Assembly: GCF_004217555.1 (NCBI RefSeq)
Contig: NZ_SHKW01000001.1
Span: forward strand, 4,030,001-4,094,000
Length of the DNA stretch: 64,000 nt
Reading direction: 5' to 3'
Source: Edaphobacter modestus
GTDB lineage: Bacteria; Acidobacteriota; Terriglobia; Terriglobales; Acidobacteriaceae
The position numbers and the translations under genes are program-made. Positions within the stretch are counted from its first letter, which is position 1, and the number at the start of each line of letters is the position of its first letter. Positions 16,653-23,916 of this stretch are shown here, piece by piece. The notes below the pieces were generated by a model that saw only the letters and a list, made by a program, of their open reading frames with translations, had not been told where the DNA came from and ran no database searches.

Positions 16653-18407
16653 ATGAATTCGCTTATCTCCGTGAATGTCGGTCTTCCACGCGACGTCGAC
16701 TGGCAAGGCAAGATGGTCCATACCGCTGTCTGGAAGCGATCAGCACCAGGCAAGGTGATGGCGCGTCATCTTAATCTCGATGGCGATGGGCAGGGCGACC
16801 TTGGAGGACACGGCGGAGAGCACCGCGCCGTAATGGTGTATCAACTCGACTCTTATCGCTACTGGGAGACTTACCTTCAGCGGCATGACTTTGAGTACGG
16901 TCAGTTCGGCGAGAACCTGACTGTTGATGGCCTGACCGATGATGAAGTCTGCATTGGTGATCGCTACCGGATCGGTGGTGCGCTGTTCGAAGTGACGCAA
17001 CCACGAGTCACCTGCTATCGCGTCGGCATACGGATGAATAACCCGCAGATGCCCGCACTATTGGTTTCGCATAAGCGACCGGGCTTCTATTTCCGTGTGA
17101 TTGAGGAAGGAGAGATCGGCGCAGGAGATGAGATCGTGAAGGTCGCGGATGGACCAGAGCGTGTCAGTGTCGCCGAAATCGATGCGCTGCTTTACTTGCC
17201 TGACCATCCGCGCGATCAACTGGAACGTGCCCTTCGCGTTCCTGCACTCAGTGCAGGCTGGAAAGAATCGTTGGAAGCTCTGGTGGGGACCGACAAGCAG
17301 GGTGGCAATGCCGGCCTCGCCCCATCCTCTGCACCGCCGCCGGCGTGGAGCGGATTTCGGTTACTTCGAGTGGCGGCGGAGCGGCGAGAGAGTGTTGACG
17401 TGCTCTCCTTTATTCTCGAGTCGGAGGATCGGAGCCCATTGCCGGCGCCTCTTGCAGGTCAATTTCTGGTCTTCAAGCTCGAACTCGACAAGAACTCAGC
17501 TCCAATCTTGCGAAGTTATTCGATGTCTGGTCCGCAGAGTGCAGGAACCTATCGCGTCAGCGTGAAGCGTGCTGATGGTGCAGGCAGCCGCTACTTTCAT
17601 GAACGCATTCAGGTTGGCAAACTACTTCAGGTGAGCGCACCGAGGGGCAGCTTTACACTTGCACCGAACGACAGACCCGTAGTGCTGCTGAGCGCGGGTA
17701 TCGGGGCGACGCCGGTGCTCTCCATGCTTTACAAGCTTGCGTCGACAGATGCAAATTCCAAGCGGGAGATTTGGTGGTGTTACGGAGGACGCAACGGCAG
17801 AGAACACCCATTCGCGGTGGAAGCACGGGAGCTTTTGAAGGGTCTTCCCCAGAGCCGTTCGTTGGTCGCCTATAGCAGGCCAGAGGATGGAGATCGGCTG
17901 GGGAAGGACTACGACGTTTACGGGCACCTGAATCTCTCATTATTGGAACAGCGCGACATACCGAAAACAGCGGACTTCTATCTGTGTGGGCCTGCCGCTT
18001 TCCTTGCGGATTTCACTATGGCGTTGAAGGCCTGGGGTATCGCTGATTCCTGCATTCATTCAGAAACCTTCGGCACGGAATCATCAATAACACCCGGAAT
18101 CGCGAGCGTTACCTCGCCGCCGCCTCATCAACCCATCGGAACCATTGGTACCGGCCCGAAAGTCTTCTTCACACGCAGTGGTCTCACAGTTCCATGGAAC
18201 TCGCAGTATGGAAGTCTTCTCGAATTCGCTGAAGCTTGCGATATTCCTGTCAGATGGTCTTGTCGGACGGGTGTCTGTCACACGTGCGAGTCCGGGTTGA
18301 TCGGCGGCAAAATCAACTATGCGCCGGAGCCGCTTGATCGGCCCTCCGATGGAAACGTTTTGATCTGTTGTTCGACTCCCTTGTCAGAGATCGAATTGGA
18401 TCTTTGA
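16653..18407 (+). CDS. MOSC domain fused to ferredoxin-NAD(P) reductase and 2Fe-2S ferredoxin
   Basis: A 584-residue fusion. Residues about 1-210 are a YiiM-like MOSC plus 3-alpha domain (GDLGGHGGEHRAVMVY, FGENLTVDGL, TQPRVTCYRVG). About 225-480 are an FNR-type flavin and NAD(P) reductase (RSYSMSGP for flavin, LLSAGIGATPVLSML for nucleotide). The C-terminus is a plant-type 2Fe-2S ferredoxin with C537, C542, C545 and C572/573. MOSC proteins handle the molybdenum cofactor or act in N-hydroxylated base reduction; the fused electron chain would feed the MOSC site. ATG 16653 is chosen because GGGAGG lies 8 bases upstream. It stands alone, enclosed by IS-end-like repeats, which hints at transfer. 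Confidence 0.88.
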   Translation: MNSLISVNVGLPRDVDWQGKMVHTAVWKRSAPGKVMARHLNLDGDGQGDLGGHGGEHRAVMVYQLDSYRYWETYLQRHDFEYGQFGENLTVDGLTDDEVCIGDRYRIGGALFEVTQPRVTCYRVGIRMNNPQMPALLVSHKRPGFYFRVIEEGEIGAGDEIVKVADGPERVSVAEIDALLYLPDHPRDQLERALRVPALSAGWKESLEALVGTDKQGGNAGLAPSSAPPPAWSGFRLLRVAAERRESVDVLSFILESEDRSPLPAPLAGQFLVFKLELDKNSAPILRSYSMSGPQSAGTYRVSVKRADGAGSRYFHERIQVGKLLQVSAPRGSFTLAPNDRPVVLLSAGIGATPVLSMLYKLASTDANSKREIWWCYGGRNGREHPFAVEARELLKGLPQSRSLVAYSRPEDGDRLGKDYDVYGHLNLSLLEQRDIPKTADFYLCGPAAFLADFTMALKAWGIADSCIHSETFGTESSITPGIASVTSPPPHQPIGTIGTGPKVFFTRSGLTVPWNSQYGSLLEFAEACDIPVRWSCRTGVCHTCESGLIGGKINYAPEPLDRPSDGNVLICCSTPLSEIELDL

Positions 18408-18472
18408 CAAGGGGGTGCATTTGAGATCTGTATCAACGTCCTAAAGGCCAGAACGCTCAATCCCGGATGTTA

Positions 18473-18535
18473 GGCGTGCCCCGAGTCATCGTGGCATTCG
18501 CATGCGAACCGTACTACCAAATCGCTCAACGCCCA
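18473..18535 (-). pseudogene. Remnant of a DUF1348 gene
   Basis: On the minus strand 21 codons read WALSDLVVRFACECHDDSG plus HA before a stop. The intact DUF1348 protein at 3217-3696 has [21 protein letters not shown] at the matching place, and the family commonly has HDDSG there. A two-residue gap and an early stop follow. The rest of the gene is not visible on either side, so this is a short fragment. Confidence 0.6.
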
Positions 18536-18805
18536 ACGCCGAGTAATAAATATCAGGCCACGGCCTGACCATCTCCGTTGTTGAGAATCGCCCTCCCATT
18601 CAGTGAGAACTCGAAGAAGTTTGGGAACAACTTCACAGCGTTTTGTAATGTTGGCGAGTGACGGGCCATCCGCACCTTGCTGCTGTTTACTCCGACCGGA
18701 GTCGCCATCCCGCCGCAGACAGCTGGATTTGGCAATCGAGACCGATTCGGATTGAATGAGAAGATTGGATTGTACTGAGCGGCAGGATAATTTTTTTATG
18801 CATTG

Positions 18806-18853
18806 GGAATGCTGCCAATGGCAGCATAATCTTGCCCTCAGTGGCAGCATTCC
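18806..18853. repeat. TGCTGCCA repeats, right cluster
   Basis: GGAATGCTGCCA lies on the plus strand at 18806-18817, and the inverted forms TGGCAGCATAAT and TGGCAGCATTCC at 18819-18830 and 18842-18853. They are the same motif as the left cluster at 16234-16291, about 2.6 kb away. The outermost copy directly abuts the globin remnant, so the insertion appears to have landed at or next to that gene. Confidence 0.6.
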
Positions 18854-18859
18854 ATTGCA

Positions 18860-18991
18860 ACCAGCAGAGTTGACGACAGCGAGGCGCGAGCCCAACTAGA
18901 GGTAAGCCACGAGGGCGGAGCGGAACTCAGGGTCGCAGGGAAGGTTCTGTTCGTCGGCGGTCTCGAGGAGGAACTGGGGCCAACGCGTGGG
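18860..18991 (-). pseudogene. C-terminal remnant of a group II truncated hemoglobin
   Basis: On the minus strand the frame reads TRWPQFLLETADEQNLPCD, PEFRSALVAYL, a TAG stop, then LGSRLAVVNSAG. Group II truncated globins end with a segment close to DPEFRSAFVAYLEWGTRLAVxNS. Here the E-W codons have become TAG-TTG (stop and Leu), and the frame resumes perfectly after them. The N-terminal two thirds are missing; upstream lies a REP-like repeat and downstream the IS-end-like repeats. Intact globins of this group bind oxygen or NO; this copy cannot encode one. Confidence 0.65.
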
Positions 18992-19015
18992 ATTCTAGCG
19001 CGGGAAAAGGGTTCG

Positions 19016-19078
19016 CGCTCTCGCGCGAAAATCCCACTCATGCGATGAGGCCGCATGAATGGGGCACCCGGCACGTGG
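19016..19078 (-). repeat. REP-like hairpin element, copy A
   Basis: On the minus strand it reads GTGCCGGGTGCCCCATTCAT, then GCGGCCTCATCGCATGAGTGGG. The CCCATTCATGCG and CGCATGAGTGGG arms form a hairpin with one mismatch. A second copy with the same left flank is at 50605-50680 in the other orientation. Confidence 0.65.
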
Positions 19079-19218
19079 CTACTGAGTTCAATGGGTTTAT
19101 CGGGACACGTTCGCCTGAAGAGGTGCGGCTGTGGTGATTCGACTGGCGAAGCTGGAGAGCGATGGACCGACAGGGCTTGTGTTTGAGGATGACGTGCAGC
19201 TGGCCTGGTGACCGTCAC

Positions 19219-19641
19219 TCAAGAGGCGTCGACCTTCACCTCGAAGCGTTTAGTTACCCCGGCTTCGCCCTCCCATCGTCGCCAGTTTTTCAGGCGGAGT
19301 GTGGCGCTACCCTTCGCGATGACCTTGATCCGGAACTGCGCATCGCCTCCGGATCCCACAGTCCCGGAGGGATAGTCGGCAGTTGCACCGGCGAGCTCGA
19401 ACAGATGCAGGTCGAGGCCGTCAGGCTCCCAGCGATAGCCGGTGGTGGCATTCTCCGGGAGATGAATCTCGATTGTGTCTCCCATCTGCGCGCGCACATG
19501 TCCGCCATCGTCGCGTTGGGTCAGCATGATTGCCATCGGCGCCCTCCTCGGACCTGCAGGCGCATTGCCGTCCGGAACATGGCTACATGCCCCGAACAGC
19601 GCCGTTATCCCGGCGACCGCAGCCACGCGGATGCTACGCAT
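19219..19641 (-). CDS. Chagasin-type (I42) cysteine peptidase inhibitor, lipoprotein
   Basis: A 140-residue protein with a lipoprotein signal (lipobox ALFGAC, Cys19), then a chagasin-like immunoglobulin-fold domain. The three inhibitor loops are visible: ENATTGYRW (63-71, the GNxTTGYxW type motif), GSGGDAQ in the middle loop, and NWRRWEGEAGV near the C-terminus (RPWEG-type). I42 inhibitors block papain-family peptidases by inserting these loops in the active cleft. It follows the C1 peptidase gene by 8 bases on the same strand, so enzyme and inhibitor are co-transcribed. A clear Shine-Dalgarno is absent, suggesting translational coupling to the peptidase stop. Confidence 0.85.
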   Translation of the reverse strand: MRSIRVAAVAGITALFGACSHVPDGNAPAGPRRAPMAIMLTQRDDGGHVRAQMGDTIEIHLPENATTGYRWEPDGLDLHLFELAGATADYPSGTVGSGGDAQFRIKVIAKGSATLRLKNWRRWEGEAGVTKRFEVKVDAS

Positions 19642-19649
19642 CGTATCGG

Positions 19650-20456
19650 TTAGAGCGTAACCCCATAGCTCTCGTTATAGAAGCCCTCATTGATATACGC
19701 TTCGCTTGCATAGGCGAAGCCCTTGTCTCCCCAGGTAGTTCCCCAGCTATTGCGGACGATAAAGCGACCGGCGGCAGTGTAGCCGACTACCGCCACCGCA
19801 TGTCCCCCGCGCGCCGTGTCGGGCAGAAACGTGTCGAGATTTCCCCCGGTAGCGGTGGCGTTGTCCCACGTATGGTCGACGTTGAGCCCGACCAGGATCG
19901 GTCCGTGCTGGTTGAGCCACGCGCGCCAGTTGGGCAGGTTGCGCTGCAGGTTGAAATACGCGGCGATCTTGCGCGTAGCCGCGGTGGCAAAGAACGTGTC
20001 CTCGTCGTCGGTATACATGGCCGTGGAGATGGTGAACGGGAGCAATGTCTCCGGCACGGCGCCGAATTTGCGCAGGATATCGACTGCGGCCTTCAACGTG
20101 GTGCCGGCTCCCTCGATCATCGTCTCGGGGCGCGATGTGAACGCGTCGGTCTCTTTGCTCGCCATCCATGTAAAGCGCGGCGAGAGCTTGGCGGTCTTTG
20201 CCAGCCGGCTGGCCGTCACGAACATGTAGCGCGCAACGGCGTCGGTCGAGCCCCAGCCGACGCACGAGCCAGTGTCCTTCTGATTGCCGATGTCCCACCA
20301 AGACTTGCGGAGATCGAGGCTGGCGGGAAGTGCCGCCCGCGCTGCCAACGCCCCTGATTCGACCGCCGTTTGAAATTGCCAGTCCATCTCCGTCTTAACC
20401 GACGGTTTAAGATTACAGATGCGTTCCTGCTCAGGGCGCCGCTTCTTAGCTGCCAT
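19650..20456 (-). CDS. Papain-like C1 cysteine peptidase
   Basis: A 268-residue C1A-type peptidase. The oxyanion Gln59 and nucleophile Cys65 lie in GNQKDTGSCVGWG, the catalytic His219 in GGHAVAVVGY and Asn236 in VRNSWGTTWGDKGF. A basic N-terminus (MAAKKRRPEQ) leads directly to the mature-like domain; there is no visible signal peptide and only a short stretch that could act as a pro-region, so cytosolic activity or a non-classical route is possible. ATG 20456 has AAGGAG 8 bases upstream; the TTG at 20462 is too close to it. The next gene encodes a matching inhibitor lipoprotein. Confidence 0.88.
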   Translation of the reverse strand: MAAKKRRPEQERICNLKPSVKTEMDWQFQTAVESGALAARAALPASLDLRKSWWDIGNQKDTGSCVGWGSTDAVARYMFVTASRLAKTAKLSPRFTWMASKETDAFTSRPETMIEGAGTTLKAAVDILRKFGAVPETLLPFTISTAMYTDDEDTFFATAATRKIAAYFNLQRNLPNWRAWLNQHGPILVGLNVDHTWDNATATGGNLDTFLPDTARGGHAVAVVGYTAAGRFIVRNSWGTTWGDKGFAYASEAYINEGFYNESYGVTL

Positions 20457-20981
20457 GGTCAATTCTCCTTCAGATTTCGCGTCATAAGACTCGGCCCGGT
20501 AGAGACATCAACCCAAGGTGATTGCCCGTTTGGTTTGCCAGTCTACTCCGAAAGAGAAAAATCCGCCTGCAGACAAAATTTAATCTCGGATTGAAATCCC
20601 AACGACCCCGCGGCGCATGGCTGCCATCCGTCTCGTTCTGAGCCCTCTCCTGCCCTGCATTTTTCGTGACGAACTGCAGTGGTTCTGCACGCTGGCCGTG
20701 CTAAAATTTAGTCTCACTTCAGCCGAAAGGAAGGACCCTGATGATATTTATCCAGCGCTCTATGCCCCGCTATCTTGCAGGCCCCGCGCGGTTCGTCCTT
20801 CCTGACATGGCTACCGCGTAACCCGCTTCCACCGAGCATCCTGAACCTGTTGCATTCCGTGGCTCTTGCCATGCGAGTCTGCGTTCTGCACTTCCGGTGC
20901 TCGCACTCTTCCTTAGATCAATAGCCTGCCGTTCTTCGGCTGGCCTGGCCGCGGACTCGCTTCGTCCGCACATGGGATGAA
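20457..20981. other. Spacer between divergent peptidase and ABC exporter
   Basis: About 525 bases. It must hold the promoter of the peptidase-inhibitor pair at its left and that of the ABC exporter at its right. A 26-codon ORF at 20741-20821 is the only frame with a good ribosome site; it is listed separately. I see no repeats, hairpin terminator or RNA gene here. Confidence 0.5.
20741..20821 (+). CDS. Possible 26-codon leader ORF before the ABC exporter
   Basis: ATG 20741 is preceded by AAAGGAAGGA with an ideal 5-base spacing and begins MIFIQRSMPRYLAGPARFVL, ending with PDMATA. It stops 160 bases before the exporter gene. Its size and position would suit a leader peptide, but nothing in the sequence shows that it is used, and it has no recognisable family. 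Confidence 0.25.
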   Translation: MIFIQRSMPRYLAGPARFVLPDMATA

Positions 20982-22817
20982 ATGACTTCCTCTCGTAACT
21001 CCGCTATTCGTGATGTGCTCGCGTTCCTGTTTCGCCATTGGCGACGCGAGAAGACGATGGTCGCTTTTACCGCAGCCAGCATGGCGGCGGCAACGGTTGC
21101 CGACCTGCTGATGCCGCTGTACTCCGGCCGCCTGATCGACGCGATCGCGGCTCCGGCGGCGGTGCGTTCTGCTTCGATTCACACTGCGCTGCACACCGTG
21201 GTGCTGATGGCCTGCATGGGCGTGCTGCTGGTCGCGGGGCGACATGCGGGCTTTCTCGGCATCGTGCGGCTAACGCTGCGGCTGATGTCGCGCTTTGCGG
21301 ACGATGCCTTCTGGCGGGTGCAGCGATTCTCGACGGACTGGCATGCGAACAACTTCGCGGGCTCCATCGTTCGTCGCGTGACGCGCGGCATGTGGGCTAC
21401 CGACCTGATGAACGACACGCTGCTGCTGGCCCTGTTGCCGGCGGTCCTGGTGTTGATCGGCTCGTCGGTGCTGTTGGGAATGCACTGGCCCATGATGGGT
21501 GCGATCGTCGCGATTGGCGCGGTGTTTTACATCACGCTGTCCGTTACGCTTTCACTGCGGTTCGTGGCTCCGGCGGCCCGGCTGTCGAATGCGCAGGATA
21601 CGCGCATCGGCGGCGCCATGGCTGATGCGATTACCTGCAATCCGGTGGTGAAGGCATTCGGCGCCGAGTCGCGGGAGGATCTGCGTCTGCGCCAGGTGGT
21701 CGGCAAGTGGAGGCTTCGCACCTTTCGGACATGGACGCGAGGTACCTGGAGCGGCACCTTGCAGTTGCTTGTGTTGCTGGGGCTGCGCGTCGCGGTGATT
21801 CTTTATGCGCTGCTTCTGTGGTGGCAGCGCAGAGCCACGCCGGGCGATATCGCGTTTGTGCTGACCAGCTATTTCATTATTCATGGCTATCTGCGCGATA
21901 TTGGCCAGCATGTGGCCAACCTGCAGCGCAGCGTGAACGACATGGAAGAGATGGTGGCGCTCGAATCGCTGCCGCTTGGCATCGCGGACAAGAAAGAGGC
22001 GCGGCCGATTCGCGTTGTCGAGGGCGACATTCGTCTCGATCGGGTTACCTTTCGATACGGAGCGCACACGACTCCGCTGTTTGAAGACTTCTCGCTGCAT
22101 ATTCCAGGAGGGCAGCGCGTCGGCCTGGTTGGACATTCGGGCTCGGGCAAGACGACCTTCGTGAAGCTGCTGCACAGGCTGTATGACATCACGGAGGGCC
22201 AGATCCTGATCGACGGGCAGAACATCGCCGATGTTACGCAGGACTCGGTGCGCTCGCAGATGGCGCTGGTTCCGCAGGAGCCGATCCTGTTTCACCGCTC
22301 GCTTGCGGAGAACATCGCTTATGGTCGTCCGGCTGCGACCCGGCGGCAGATCGAAGAGGCCGCTCGTCTGGCGCATGCAGAGGAGTTCATCCTTCGTCAG
22401 CCGAAGGGATACGCCACGCTGGTCGGCGAGCGCGGCGTGAAGCTGTCGGGAGGGGAGCGCCAGCGTATTGCGCTGGCGCGTGCCTTCTTGGCGGATACTC
22501 CGGTGCTGATTCTCGATGAGGCTACATCGAGTCTCGATTCTGAATCGGAGGCGCTGATTCAGGAGGCGACGGAGAGGCTGATGGTCGGTCGGACCGCCAT
22601 CGTTATTGCGCATCGGCTTTCGACGGTGCGCATGCTCGATCGCATTCTGGTCTTCGATCATGGAGAGATCGTCGAAGAGGGAACGCATGAATCGCTGGTG
22701 ACCGAGCACGACGGGACTTACAAGCGGCTGTTCGACCGGCAGGCGTTGGGCCTGCTGGTGGGGACCGAGGCTATGCCGGAGACGTACGAGTCACAGGATG
22801 AGGCGCTGTTTGGATAG
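20982..22817 (+). CDS. ABC exporter, fused permease and ATPase
   Basis: A 611-residue half-transporter of the MsbA/multidrug type, acting in the inner membrane as a dimer. An ABC transmembrane domain of six helices (about 20-320) precedes the nucleotide-binding domain: Walker A GHSGSGKTT (about 384-392), Q-loop VPQEPILF, signature LSGGERQRIALARA, Walker B VLILDEATSSLD and H-loop IAHRLST. All ATPase residues are intact. Export of a lipid, drug or peptide is likely; the substrate is not readable. It stands alone between the peptidase pair (divergent) and DUF899. The segment before it holds a possible leader ORF. Confidence 0.92.
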   Translation: MTSSRNSAIRDVLAFLFRHWRREKTMVAFTAASMAAATVADLLMPLYSGRLIDAIAAPAAVRSASIHTALHTVVLMACMGVLLVAGRHAGFLGIVRLTLRLMSRFADDAFWRVQRFSTDWHANNFAGSIVRRVTRGMWATDLMNDTLLLALLPAVLVLIGSSVLLGMHWPMMGAIVAIGAVFYITLSVTLSLRFVAPAARLSNAQDTRIGGAMADAITCNPVVKAFGAESREDLRLRQVVGKWRLRTFRTWTRGTWSGTLQLLVLLGLRVAVILYALLLWWQRRATPGDIAFVLTSYFIIHGYLRDIGQHVANLQRSVNDMEEMVALESLPLGIADKKEARPIRVVEGDIRLDRVTFRYGAHTTPLFEDFSLHIPGGQRVGLVGHSGSGKTTFVKLLHRLYDITEGQILIDGQNIADVTQDSVRSQMALVPQEPILFHRSLAENIAYGRPAATRRQIEEAARLAHAEEFILRQPKGYATLVGERGVKLSGGERQRIALARAFLADTPVLILDEATSSLDSESEALIQEATERLMVGRTAIVIAHRLSTVRMLDRILVFDHGEIVEEGTHESLVTEHDGTYKRLFDRQALGLLVGTEAMPETYESQDEALFG

Positions 22818-22969
22818 AAGGGAGGAGATGCCCTGCGATGACGACCTTTCACGTGGGAATGGATGGCAGTGATGCCTTTTGACGCTCAGTTTGTGACGAA
22901 ATGGGGTTGGGCAGGGAAACGGCTGAAGGCGGCTTCGTCGTCCAAACTTGAGCGTAAGGAGGATTGACG

Positions 22970-23791
22970 ATGAGTGATGGGAATGATCCGAAGGCAGCCG
23001 CGGCGATCGCGGAGGAGAGGCGGCGAAACGAGGAGGCCGTGGAGCGACATACTGTGGTCTCCGAAGAGGAGTGGCTGAAGCAGCGGCTGGCCCTGATGGA
23101 GAAGGAGAAGCAGTACATGCGGATGGGCGATGAACTGGCCGCGGAGATGCGGGCGCTGCCATGGCTGAAGGTCGAACAGAGTTACACGTTCACGTCGCCG
23201 CAAGGAGACCTGACGTTCGGGGATCTTTTCAGGGGGCACAGTCAGCTGTTCCTCAAGCACTTCATGATGGAGCCGAATCAGGAGTGGCAGTGCCCGGGCT
23301 GCTCGCTGGAGTCGGACCATGTGGATGGTCTGCTGCCGCATTTCGAGCATCACGACATGTCGTATGTAGCGGTGTCGCGAGCGCCGATCGAGGAGATTGA
23401 GGTAGTACGGAAGCGGATGGGGTGGAAGTTCTGCTGGGTCTCGTCGTACAACTCGGACTTCAACTACGACTTCCATGTGTCGTTCCGGCCGGAGGAGGTG
23501 GCGGCGGGAAAGACGATCTATAACTTTCGCGAGAGGAAGATTGGCCCGGAGACCTTTACGCTTTCGGGCCACAGCGTGTTTTACAGGAACGCAAAGGGCG
23601 AGATCTTCCGAACATACGGTACGTTTGGCCGTGGCAGTGAGCAGTTCATGGGGATCTATGGCTACTTCGACGTTCTGCCGAAGGGGCGCGAAGAGTATGG
23701 GCCGCATCACTCGCTTCCGGACTGGGCGAAGGTGCATGACCAGTACGAGTCGAGTGGGGATCAGGGGAGCTGCGGCTGTGCGCATGGATAG
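22970..23791 (+). CDS. DUF899 family, thioredoxin-like protein
   Basis: A 273-residue protein of family DUF899. It starts at ATG 22970, with AAGGAGG 7 bases upstream; a TTG 6 bases earlier is in frame but overlaps that site's spacer. Recognisable stretches: RHTVVSEEEWLKQRLALMEK, LPWLKVEQSYTF, GDLTFGDLF, CPGCSLESDH and GWKFCWVSSYNSDFNYDF. The fold is thioredoxin-like and CPGC is placed like an active site, but no reaction is established for the family. The last residues GSCGCAHG are Cys-rich. It may be co-transcribed with the ABC exporter (gap 152 bases), without evident functional link. Confidence 0.82.
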   Translation: MSDGNDPKAAAAIAEERRRNEEAVERHTVVSEEEWLKQRLALMEKEKQYMRMGDELAAEMRALPWLKVEQSYTFTSPQGDLTFGDLFRGHSQLFLKHFMMEPNQEWQCPGCSLESDHVDGLLPHFEHHDMSYVAVSRAPIEEIEVVRKRMGWKFCWVSSYNSDFNYDFHVSFRPEEVAAGKTIYNFRERKIGPETFTLSGHSVFYRNAKGEIFRTYGTFGRGSEQFMGIYGYFDVLPKGREEYGPHHSLPDWAKVHDQYESSGDQGSCGCAHG

Positions 23792-23916
23792 CGGATGCAG
23801 GTGGGCGAGCCACAGGTTCTCGACTTTCGCTGCTCTGCGGTTGAAATAACGCGAGCTTCAGCGTGTTTGGCTGAAACGTAGACACCGTTGTAGAACTCTT
23901 AAGGTTTCGTGGACTC

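Larger units (their letters stand above)
18408..19218. other. Decayed spacer with gene remnants
   Basis: About 810 bases without an intact gene. It contains remnants of a DUF1348 gene (18473-18535) and a truncated globin (18860-18991), the right cluster of IS-end-like repeats (18806-18853) and a REP-like hairpin (19016-19078), each listed separately. A 60-codon frame on the minus strand (18553-18735) has no recognisable product or clear ribosome site. From 19080 to 19218 I see nothing convincing. Confidence 0.6.

Noticed and set aside
18553..18735. A 60-codon minus-strand frame between the MOSC gene and the repeats
   Set aside because: It lies among gene remnants, has no family that I recognise and no clear ribosome site; I mention it only in the spacer entry.
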